Shown here piece after piece: positions 1 through 6,376 of a DNA stretch of 7,252 nt. Position 1 is the first letter of the stretch, and each line of letters begins with the position of its first letter. The notes beneath the pieces are model-generated. The model was not told the origin of the DNA. It saw nothing but the letters and a program-made list of their open reading frames with translations, and searched no databases. This DNA comes from Candidatus Nanopelagicales bacterium (GTDB lineage Bacteria > Actinomycetota > Actinomycetes > S36-B12 > UBA5976), in assembly GCA_021742025.1 (NCBI GenBank), contig JAIOWT010000047.1, forward strand, positions 1 to 7,252, given 5' to 3'. Both the position numbers and the translations under genes were made by a program.

Positions 1-632
1 TCATGTTTGACACTAAAGAGTATGCAAACAAGGGTTACAGAATTGGCAAGCTTTACCAAACCATGTTTGGCGATGGCTACACCGGTGAGATTCACTTCGA
101 AGATATGGTGCTGCCCGAGAGCGCTGTACTCGGTGAAGTTAATGGTGGCTTTGATATCGCTGTAATGTCCTTCAACTACACCCGCATGCGTCGAGCCGGC
201 ATGTGCTCAGGCTGGAACAAGTACCTGATTGAAAAGACCCTTGAGCGAGTCAAGACTCGTATCGTTGGCGGTGAACCACTTGGCGCAAAGCAAGGTATTC
301 AGTGGATGATCGCTGACATGTATCTCGATTGGCAGCAGACTCGTTCGCTTTCCCTTGATGTGGCCCGAGCCATTGACACTCCTGGACCTTGGTGGAATCT
401 GCCTCGTCCAAGTGATGAAGTACGTCGCATTTGTGCTCTAAAGCTCAGCAACGATGAGTCTTTCTACCGCGTGGCCGATCGTGCACTACAGATTCATGGC
501 GGCTCTGGCGTACTTCGGGACACTGACATCAACAAGCTGTTCCAAATTGCTCGTAACTTGCGGATTCCAGGCGGAACTGACGAAGTACAGCGCACAACTA
601 TTGCCGAAACTCTCGGCTTACGATTCAACTAG
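1..632 (+). CDS. Acyl-CoA dehydrogenase, C-terminal part (5' end outside window)
   Basis: This is the end of a flavin-dependent acyl-CoA dehydrogenase, an enzyme that places an alpha-beta double bond in a CoA thioester and passes electrons to an electron-transfer flavoprotein. Reading starts in frame at base 3. The ATG there is almost certainly internal, because the 209 visible residues are only the last half of a family normally near 380-400 residues. Visible are the end of the middle beta domain (the stretch ending VLGEVNGGF, residues 42-50) and the helical C-terminal domain with LQIHGGSGV (162-170) and the closing GGTDEVQR (190-197). At the usual catalytic Glu position (the E of the YEGT motif in medium-chain enzymes) there is Gly190. 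At the alternative helix-G position used by isovaleryl-CoA dehydrogenase there appears to be Thr60. The substrate cannot be told. Its TAG stop overlaps the ribosome binding site of the next gene, so the two are probably co-transcribed. Family assignment is firm; specificity is open. Confidence 0.93.
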   Translation, partial: MFDTKEYANKGYRIGKLYQTMFGDGYTGEIHFEDMVLPESAVLGEVNGGFDIAVMSFNYTRMRRAGMCSGWNKYLIEKTLERVKTRIVGGEPLGAKQGIQWMIADMYLDWQQTRSLSLDVARAIDTPGPWWNLPRPSDEVRRICALKLSNDESFYRVADRALQIHGGSGVLRDTDINKLFQIARNLRIPGGTDEVQRTTIAETLGLRFN

Positions 633-635
633 GAG
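631..635 (+). promoter_or_regulatory. Ribosome binding site of the MmgE/PrpD gene
   Basis: AGGAG lies five bases before the ATG at 641 and supports that start. It shares two bases with the TAG stop of the acyl-CoA dehydrogenase (630-632), so ribosomes finishing the first gene pass directly over the initiation site of the second. Confidence 0.8.
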
Positions 636-640
636 TAACC

Positions 641-2026
641 ATGTCAAAACAGGAAACTTTGTCACTTCAGATCGGCACTTGGGCACAGGCAGTTTCGATC
701 ACAGACGTTCCGAAGCATGTTCAGGATCAAGCGCTGCTGAACATCCTTGACGCGGTTGGTATTGCGTTCGCCTCTACTCATTACGACTTCGCCACGCGCA
801 GTATTGCTGCGACTGTGGCTTTGGGTTCAGGACAACGCGGTGCGATTGCTTGCTCCGAGCGGTTCAACGTTCGTGACCAAGCAATGCTCAATGGCATATT
901 GATTCATGGTTTAGATTTTGATGACACTCACGTTCCCGGAGTTATTCATGCAACAGCAAGTGCGCTACCAACAGCAATCGCAATTGCTGATGATCGAGAA
1001 CTTAGTGGTAACGATCTAGTACTGGGCTTTCTTGTCGCATTAGAAATTGGTGCTCGAGTCGGTACTGCTGCTAACGGCGGTTTCCATGCGCAAGGTTTCC
1101 ACCCAACTGGCTTAGCTGGCGCCTTTGGTGCAGCGACAGGCGCTGCAAAGATGATTGGGCTTGATGCACATGGCATAGCTAGCGCCCAGGGAATCGTTGG
1201 CTCGTTAGCCTCAGGCTCGATGGAATTCCTAGAAACTGGTGCTTGGACCAAGCGACTACATCCAGGATGGGCTGCAGTTTCAGGTATCACCGCTGCTGAA
1301 CTTGCCAAAGCAAAGTTCGAGGCACCACTGGCAATTTATGAAGGTCGTTTTGGTCTTTACCCAACACACACACCTGCTGGTCATGACCTGAAAATGGATG
1401 CAGTAGCTGCTGACTTGGGATCAGCGTGGGAGTTGATGCGAGTCGCGATTAAGCCTTACGCAGCTTGCCACTTCACGCATGCCTGCATCGATATTGCAAT
1501 TGAACTTGCAACAGAAAACAATCTAACTGCGGCTGACATTGAATCTGTCACCACAATTGTGCCATCACAAGTTGTACCAGTTGTTTGCGAACCTGCACAG
1601 GCAAAACTAACTCCACGCAGTGATTACGACGCTAAGTTCTCGTTGCCATTCATTGTGGCAACAGCGATCGCAAAGCGTCGCTTCACTTTGGCAGACCTTG
1701 ATGATGATTGCCTAGTTGATCCTGAGCTATTGGATCTAGCTGCCAAGGTTTCCTACCAAAATGATCCAAATCCAACTTTCCCTAAGTACTTCCATGGCGA
1801 AGTGATTATCCAAACGAAGGATGGCCGTACGCTTCGCAAGCGTGAAGACATTAATCGTGGTGCAGATGAGCGTCCACTTTCCGTAAGTGATGTTGAAACT
1901 AAGTTCCGCGACAATGTTTCGCTAGTTGCTGGAACTGACGTTGCTGACCGGGTGCTAAACGCAGTTATGTCTTTGCCTACAACCAAGAACTCGCGTGATT
2001 TCGTTGAGGCTTTAAGAATTAAATGA
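641..2026 (+). CDS. MmgE/PrpD family protein (2-methylcitrate dehydratase / cis-aconitate decarboxylase superfamily)
   Basis: A full-length 461-residue member of the MmgE/PrpD family, whose characterised members act on tricarboxylic or dicarboxylic acids: 2-methylcitrate dehydratase (PrpD), cis-aconitate decarboxylase (IRG1/CAD) and iminodisuccinate epimerase. Family hallmarks seen here are HGLDFDDTH (89-97), GFHPTG (152-157), TKRLHPGW (203-210) and IKPYAACHFTH (270-280). From memory of the IRG1 active site, Asp92, Thr96, His103 (allowing a one-residue gap), His154, Lys204 and Lys271 fall at catalytic-pocket positions, so the protein is probably active. The C-terminal lid region (from about 280) is also present. 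It is probably a cytosolic enzyme, as no signal peptide or membrane segment is seen. The strong AGGAG site fixes the start. Its TGA overlaps the ATG of selD (ATGA at 2023-2026). Neighbouring acyl-CoA dehydrogenase and CoA-transferase genes suggest carboxylic-acid catabolism, but the sequence alone does not reveal the substrate, and calling it PrpD proper would be overreach. Confidence 0.92.
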   Translation: MSKQETLSLQIGTWAQAVSITDVPKHVQDQALLNILDAVGIAFASTHYDFATRSIAATVALGSGQRGAIACSERFNVRDQAMLNGILIHGLDFDDTHVPGVIHATASALPTAIAIADDRELSGNDLVLGFLVALEIGARVGTAANGGFHAQGFHPTGLAGAFGAATGAAKMIGLDAHGIASAQGIVGSLASGSMEFLETGAWTKRLHPGWAAVSGITAAELAKAKFEAPLAIYEGRFGLYPTHTPAGHDLKMDAVAADLGSAWELMRVAIKPYAACHFTHACIDIAIELATENNLTAADIESVTTIVPSQVVPVVCEPAQAKLTPRSDYDAKFSLPFIVATAIAKRRFTLADLDDDCLVDPELLDLAAKVSYQNDPNPTFPKYFHGEVIIQTKDGRTLRKREDINRGADERPLSVSDVETKFRDNVSLVAGTDVADRVLNAVMSLPTTKNSRDFVEALRIK

Positions 2027-3042
2027 CCCTTGATGTAACTGGCTTAAGTCTTCGGGATTTAACTTCATGTGGTGGATGTGCTGCTAAAGCTGATGCATCC
2101 CTACTGAAGTTGCTTCGTTCTGCCGCTTACGACCAGCAAGGTATTGACACCGTTGTTGGTCTAGCTGCGCCTGATGATGCTGCCGTTACCGTAATCAACG
2201 AAACCACATCACTAATCACAACCGTTGACTTCTTCCCGCCAGTTGTAAGTGATGCGTTTGAGTACGGATATGTGAGCGCGCTAAATTCACTTTCTGACAT
2301 CTACGCGATGGGTGGGTTGGCAAAAACGGCTTTGCTGATTTGTGGCTTTCCCAAAGAAATCGCTGATTCAGAAATAACAACTTGCATTTCCGGAGCGGCT
2401 TTAGCCTGCAAGGAAGCCAGCGTTGAGATTCTCGGCGGACACACGGTTCGAATTGCAGAACCCATTTTTGGACTAGCAGCAACCGGGTACGTTCACCCAA
2501 AGAAGATCTGGCGTAAGACTGGAATGGCAGATGGTGACTTACTAATGCTTTCTAAGCCATTGGGTGTTGGGGTTCTGCTCTCTACGCGCGAGTTAAGTGA
2601 TGAAAGAATCGCACTTGAGCTGATGAAAGTCTCGAACTTAGGTGCGCGAAACTCACTGGCTGAATTGGGCTCAGCTGTTCACGCAGTAACCGACGTAACA
2701 GGATTTGGATTAATTGGTCACCTGAGCGAAATGCTCGGAGACTCATTTCTAAGTGCTCAAGTTCAACTACCTTCGCAAGCTGTGCTACCCCAAGCACAAT
2801 CACTTTTCGATTCCGGCAAACGAACCTCAGCTGATGCTCGTAACCGAGCTGCCTTAGATCGGGAAGTCCTGGGATTAACTGATAACGGACTCCAGGCTGC
2901 CTTGTTTGATCCGCAGACCAACGGTGGCCTCTTAGCGAGCATCGATCCAGAGTTCGAGATTCAACTGGTTGAACAGGGATTTATCACGGTAGGTAAAGTT
3001 GTAACTGGTTCGGGGAAGATTGAAGTTTTAAGTAATCAATAG
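2023..3042 (+). CDS. selD: Selenophosphate synthase (selenide, water dikinase)
   Basis: SelD makes selenophosphate from selenide and ATP, the activated selenium donor for selenocysteine, 2-selenouridine in tRNA and the labile selenium cofactor of some molybdenum hydroxylases. The 339 residues match the usual family length. All landmarks are present: glycine-rich N-terminus GGCAAK (17-22) with the reactive residue Cys19 encoded by TGT at 2077-2079 (not a selenocysteine TGA) and Lys22; metal/ATP residues in PDDAAV (50-55), TVDFF (67-71) and LNSLSDIYAMGG (87-98); GGHT (138-141); TDVTGFGLIGH (223-233); and DPQTNGGLL (296-304). It therefore looks like an active Cys-type enzyme. The ATG overlaps the preceding stop by four bases, with only a weak, distant GAGG at 2006-2009, so translation probably depends on coupling. 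No selA, selB, selC-like tRNA, selU or molybdenum-hydroxylase maturation gene is visible in the window. Its place in an acyl-CoA operon is unusual and discussed in the findings. Confidence 0.95.
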   Translation: MTLDVTGLSLRDLTSCGGCAAKADASLLKLLRSAAYDQQGIDTVVGLAAPDDAAVTVINETTSLITTVDFFPPVVSDAFEYGYVSALNSLSDIYAMGGLAKTALLICGFPKEIADSEITTCISGAALACKEASVEILGGHTVRIAEPIFGLAATGYVHPKKIWRKTGMADGDLLMLSKPLGVGVLLSTRELSDERIALELMKVSNLGARNSLAELGSAVHAVTDVTGFGLIGHLSEMLGDSFLSAQVQLPSQAVLPQAQSLFDSGKRTSADARNRAALDREVLGLTDNGLQAALFDPQTNGGLLASIDPEFEIQLVEQGFITVGKVVTGSGKIEVLSNQ

Positions 3043-3048
3043 CTAACA

Positions 3049-3054
3049 AAAGGA
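3049..3054 (+). promoter_or_regulatory. Ribosome binding site of the CoA-transferase gene
   Basis: AAAGGA, five bases before the ATG at 3060, within the 17-base gap after selD. It supports the chosen start and gives this gene independent initiation, unlike its overlapping neighbours. No promoter-like sequence fits in the gap. Confidence 0.7.
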
Positions 3055-3059
3055 TAAAA

Positions 3060-4265
3060 ATGCCACGCCCCCTTGAAGGAATAACAGTTCTCTCCCTAGA
3101 GCAATTCGGAGCAGGACCATTTGGCACTGTCCATCTTGCAGATCTTGGTGCCCGAATTATCAAGATTGAGGATCCAAGTTCTGGCGGTGACGTTGGCAGG
3201 TATGTGCCGCCGTATGCACACGAAGAAGACTCCCTATTTTTTGAAGCTTTCAATCGAAACAAAGAATCAATCTCGCTAGATCTTTCAACTCCAGCGGGCC
3301 GAGCTACATTTGAAGATTTGGTTAAACAAAGTGATGGTGTCTATTCAAATCTGCGCGGTGATGTCCCAGCAAAGTTAAAGATCACCTACGAAGATTTAAA
3401 GCACCTAAACCCAGCAATCGTCTGTTGCTCATTGAGTGGCTTCGGTATGAGTGGCCCTCGCTCTAAGGAACCGGGCTATGACTACATGCTGCAAGGTTTG
3501 GCAGGCTGGATGTCTCTTACTGGCGAACCTGATGGTCCACCGACGAAGAGTGGTTTGTCATTAGTTGATTTCTCAGGTGGCTTCGTTGCCGCGCTGGCGC
3601 TAGTTAGTGGAATTCACGCTGCCCGTCGTGATGGTGTTGGCATGGACTGCGACGTATCGCTCTATGACACCGCGCTTTCCATGACTAGCTACATAGGTGC
3701 CTGGCATTTGTCGGGTGGCCACGAACCAATTCGTCACTCGCATTCTGCGCATCCTTCGCTCGTACCATTCCAGGTATTCCAGACTAAGGACTACTGGATT
3801 GTGATTGGTTGTGCCAAAGAAAAGTTCTATGAGCGGCTGTGTGAAGTCATAAAGCGCCCAGACTTGGCCACCAATCCAGATTTTGCTAACTTCACAGTCC
3901 GTTACGAAAATCGCGATGCTTTAGTTTCCCAACTTGATGACATCTTCAAGACTCGCACTACTGCCGAATGGCTAGCTGATTTAGTGCCAGCTGGTGTGCC
4001 AAGTGCACCTGTGAACACTATTGGACAGGCTTTCAAAGAAGAGCACACACTGGCCAGAGAGATGATTGCTCACAGCGAACATGAATACTTTGGCAAACTT
4101 CGCACCCCGGCATCGCCAGTTAACGTCGGACCAAAGCGTCAGACTTACCAGCGAGCCCCTAAGCGCGGCGAACATACCATCTCAGTTCTTAAGGAACTTC
4201 TGGATTTAACTGATGATCAAATCAAAGCCCTTGAAGCAACCGGTGCGTTCGGAGAAGCCAAGTGA
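3060..4265 (+). CDS. CaiB/BaiF (family III) CoA-transferase
   Basis: Family III CoA-transferases move CoA between two carboxylic acids through an enzyme-bound aspartyl-CoA thioester. This 401-residue protein has the normal length and fold signature: the N-terminal LEGITVLSLEQFGAGPFGT (5-23), DLGARIIKIEDP (28-39), NRNKESISLDL (65-75), PAIVCCSLSGFG (118-129), the segment PGYDYMLQGLAGW (138-150) and the catalytic Asp170 in LVDFSGG (168-174). The C-terminal small domain carries GVPSAPVNT and the usual LRTPASPV type ending. Acceptor and donor cannot be inferred reliably; known relatives handle formyl, oxalyl, carnitine, succinyl-citramalate, mesaconate and bile-acid CoA esters. Placement after an acyl-CoA dehydrogenase and an MmgE/PrpD gene fits activation of an acid substrate in the same pathway. 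The stop overlaps the next start (GTGA, 4262-4265). Family call is firm. Confidence 0.95.
   Translation: MPRPLEGITVLSLEQFGAGPFGTVHLADLGARIIKIEDPSSGGDVGRYVPPYAHEEDSLFFEAFNRNKESISLDLSTPAGRATFEDLVKQSDGVYSNLRGDVPAKLKITYEDLKHLNPAIVCCSLSGFGMSGPRSKEPGYDYMLQGLAGWMSLTGEPDGPPTKSGLSLVDFSGGFVAALALVSGIHAARRDGVGMDCDVSLYDTALSMTSYIGAWHLSGGHEPIRHSHSAHPSLVPFQVFQTKDYWIVIGCAKEKFYERLCEVIKRPDLATNPDFANFTVRYENRDALVSQLDDIFKTRTTAEWLADLVPAGVPSAPVNTIGQAFKEEHTLAREMIAHSEHEYFGKLRTPASPVNVGPKRQTYQRAPKRGEHTISVLKELLDLTDDQIKALEATGAFGEAK
4251..4256 (+). promoter_or_regulatory. Ribosome binding site of the methyltransferase gene
   Basis: GGAGAA within the last codons of the CoA-transferase gene, five bases before the GTG at 4262. 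It decides for the GTG start that overlaps the upstream TGA. Confidence 0.7.
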
Positions 4266-4978
4266 AAGCCTGGGATGGTGTCGCTTATGACGCTTTGCCA
4301 CTTCCCCACGAACAATGGGGTATCCGAACTATCGCAGCACTAAATCTGCAGCCTCACGAGACGCTATTAGACGCTGGCTGTGGCACTGGGCGAGATGCCC
4401 AACTGGCATTTGAACAGCTTCCGAACGGTTCACTTGTTTGCGTAGATCAAAGTAGCACCATGCTTGACCAATGCCGGACTCGTTTCGGGCAAGACTCGCG
4501 CGTTCGAATCTTGGAAGGTGACCTCGACAAAGCCCTCCCAGTTGAACTGGAAAGCATCGATGCAATCATGTCGGTTGCTGCACTTCACTGGCTTGCTGAT
4601 CACAACAACGTTTGGCAACACTTTTTCAATGCCTTAAAGCCTGGCGGTCGGCTTGCAACAGACTGTGGTGGCTTTGGAAACTTAGAAAAGACTTTAGCTT
4701 TAGTGCCACAAATTGATCCAAACATAAAGTTTCCTAACTGGTACTACGCAAATGTGTCTGACACTGAAGGCTTACTTAAGGCAGCAGGATTTGTTGACAT
4801 AGAGGTAAGTCTTCGTCCGCATCCAACACCACTGCCAGACAAACAAACTTTGGCGACATATCTGCGAACTTTAGTTTTCCGGGAATGGAATGACGAACAG
4901 ATTGCCAAAATGTCAGAGTTGCTGACTGATAACACGCTTGACTATGTCCGGCTTGAAGTCCGCGCTCGCAAGGCCTAA
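4262..4978 (+). CDS. Class I SAM-dependent methyltransferase, trans-aconitate methyltransferase-like
   Basis: A complete 238-residue Rossmann-fold methyltransferase. Motif I is LLDAGCGTGRD (35-45), the acidic ribose-binding residue is Asp62 in VCVDQS, the adenine-side motif is GDLD (86-89), then VAALHWLADH (105-114) and the post-core LKPGGRL (125-131). The opening (WDGVAYDALPLPHEQWG, 4-20) and the ALHW-DH segment resemble trans-aconitate 2-methyltransferase (Tam), which O-methylates a carboxylate. Resemblance in these motifs is shared with malonyl-ACP methyltransferase BioC and several uncharacterised relatives, so substrate is not proven. The GTG start is supported by GGAGAA, by the four-base overlap with the upstream stop and by the good fit of the N-terminus to the family. 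It is presumably cytosolic. It is followed after nine bases by the glycosyltransferase. Family is sure; the Tam link is a hypothesis strengthened only by the nearby MmgE/PrpD gene. Confidence 0.9.
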   Translation: MKAWDGVAYDALPLPHEQWGIRTIAALNLQPHETLLDAGCGTGRDAQLAFEQLPNGSLVCVDQSSTMLDQCRTRFGQDSRVRILEGDLDKALPVELESIDAIMSVAALHWLADHNNVWQHFFNALKPGGRLATDCGGFGNLEKTLALVPQIDPNIKFPNWYYANVSDTEGLLKAAGFVDIEVSLRPHPTPLPDKQTLATYLRTLVFREWNDEQIAKMSELLTDNTLDYVRLEVRARKA

Positions 4979-4987
4979 GTGAATTAA

Positions 4988-6364
4988 GTGACCGAAAGCG
5001 CATTAAAGCTTGGCGTTCTATCTCGGCGGGCTCCAATTGGTCATACTGCAGATTTAACTGCAACGCTCGAACATGTTGGCGGCTTAACCAGAGTGCTCCC
5101 TGCTTTAGCTGAATTTGCTGATATCGACTGGACCGCTCTAACTGCGAAGAGTCAATTACCGCTCCCAAAGCATTACTCGTTTTCGGAGATCTCTAATCAG
5201 GTTCATCAGCACGACATCAATGTATTTCTAGTCGAAGTCGACCATCAACAATTAGAAATGGGTGACAGGTTTTGTGCTCGCTACATCTGGCCACTGCTTC
5301 ACGACTTGCATGTCCCCGAGATCACTAACGAAGACTTGGACCAGCATTTCAAGGCAATCCTCAGCACAAGTCGTGAAATGGCCACGGCATGCGTTGACAT
5401 CAATAATGATGGTTACTTTGTTAATGACTTTCAGTTATCGCAAGTTCCAACGACTCTGCGAGAACTAGATTCAAATAAGCCACTTACTTTCTTTCTTCAC
5501 ACTCCATGGCCAAAGTCGATACCTCGTGACAGCAATGCAATCAAGATCCTTAAATTCTTGGCCACCGGAATGCTGTCTGCAGATGTAATTGAATTTCAGA
5601 CCCAAACTGACTTGCAAGAATTCGAAATCTTTGTATTGACGCACCTGCCATTGGGACTGGCCAACGTAGCACTGGAGGTGAACCCAGTTTCCGTTGATGT
5701 CCAGGCTTTGCAGGATCAAGCTCTGTGCGTTGACAGCTCGACGCAGCTACTGGCGGATGAAGTAAGTTATGTCCACATTGCCCGAAGTGACCCGGTAAAG
5801 AACACTTTGGCGACCATATCTGCGTTTACAGAATTAGCAAAAGATTTCAAGGAATCCATGCCACGAAGTTACTTGGATCTTTACTTAGTACCATCTCGCC
5901 AACAGTGGCCTGAGTATCAATCCTTATTGGCTCAGATAACTGAGTGCGTAGAAATCAACAATGCCAAGCTGGGTTCACTAAACTACATTCCGATTCGACT
6001 TCACGTTGGCAATGACTACCAGCGAGCCAGCCATGCACTCACTCGTTTTGACTACTTAATTGCCTGTTCCGTTGCCGATGGCCTAAATCTGGTAGTTAAA
6101 GAGGGTGCGGTCTTGAACAATCGAAACGGCGTAATCGTAAGCACTAAAAACGTTGGTGCCATGGCTGAGCTTGGGGACTTCTGCATAGTTGCCGGGGAAG
6201 CTAATGCGATGGGAATTACCGAAGCCTTGATCAAAGCACGTAGTTTGAGTTTCGAATCACGCAACAAAATGTCATTTGAACAAAAGCGTCAAATTCAAGA
6301 ATTTGATTTAAGCTTTTGGGCTAAATCAGTTGTTGCAAATTTCAAGATTCTAGAAAAAGTTTAG
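4988..6364 (+). CDS. GT20 family glycosyltransferase, divergent trehalose-6-phosphate synthase-like
   Basis: The 458 residues follow the GT20 (OtsA) plan from end to end but with many altered positions. OtsA makes trehalose-6-phosphate from a nucleotide glucose and glucose-6-phosphate. Recognisable landmarks: SRRAP (12-16) for SNRLP, GGLTRVL (31-37), RYIWPLLHDL (98-107) with Trp101, FVNDFQLSQVP (144-154) for the usual VHDYHL block, FFLHTPWP (168-175) with His171, GMLSADVIEFQT (194-205), the donor-phosphate pair Arg266/Lys271 with the correct five-residue spacing, VPSR (301-304, Arg304 or its neighbour matching OtsA Arg300), and ADGLNLVVKE (363-372) with Asp364 and Glu372. The donor site looks intact. 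The acceptor side is less so: where E. coli OtsA has Tyr76, nine residues before the conserved Trp, there is Gly92. No OtsB phosphatase domain is fused and no otsB follows. GTG at 4988 is the first possible start, since a TAA lies directly before it, and has no clear Shine-Dalgarno sequence. Acceptor identity is open; OtsA is possible, a different GT20 product also. Confidence 0.85.
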   Translation: MTESALKLGVLSRRAPIGHTADLTATLEHVGGLTRVLPALAEFADIDWTALTAKSQLPLPKHYSFSEISNQVHQHDINVFLVEVDHQQLEMGDRFCARYIWPLLHDLHVPEITNEDLDQHFKAILSTSREMATACVDINNDGYFVNDFQLSQVPTTLRELDSNKPLTFFLHTPWPKSIPRDSNAIKILKFLATGMLSADVIEFQTQTDLQEFEIFVLTHLPLGLANVALEVNPVSVDVQALQDQALCVDSSTQLLADEVSYVHIARSDPVKNTLATISAFTELAKDFKESMPRSYLDLYLVPSRQQWPEYQSLLAQITECVEINNAKLGSLNYIPIRLHVGNDYQRASHALTRFDYLIACSVADGLNLVVKEGAVLNNRNGVIVSTKNVGAMAELGDFCIVAGEANAMGITEALIKARSLSFESRNKMSFEQKRQIQEFDLSFWAKSVVANFKILEKV

Positions 6365-6376
6365 TTCTTAAGAATC
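6346..6376. terminator. Possible weak bidirectional terminator at the convergent gene ends
   Basis: GATTCT (6346-6351) and AGAATC (6371-6376) form a six-base inverted repeat with a 19-base loop spanning both stop codons. Two small palindromes sit inside or beside it: TTCTAGAA (6348-6355) and TTCTTAAGAA (6365-6374). The stem is short and A/T-rich and no clear T-run follows on either strand, so this is only a suggestion based on position between converging genes. Confidence 0.2.

Noticed and set aside
3..5. ATG at the window edge as the start of the acyl-CoA dehydrogenase
   Set aside because: It would begin inside the middle domain and miss the whole N-terminal helical domain, so it is an internal Met of a gene cut by the window.
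946..1308. Antisense reading frame inside the MmgE/PrpD gene
   Set aside because: Low-complexity Ala/Pro-rich product with no family features, opposite a well-conserved gene; a shadow frame.
2077..2079. Selenocysteine at the SelD active site
   Set aside because: The codon is TGT (Cys), and no in-frame TGA interrupts any of the main genes.
3043..3059. Internal promoter or riboswitch before the CoA-transferase gene
   Set aside because: The gap is only 17 bases and holds just a Shine-Dalgarno sequence.
4776..5168. Antisense frame of 130 residues across the methyltransferase/GT20 junction
   Set aside because: No recognisable motif or ribosome site, and it covers conserved parts of two genuine genes on the other strand.
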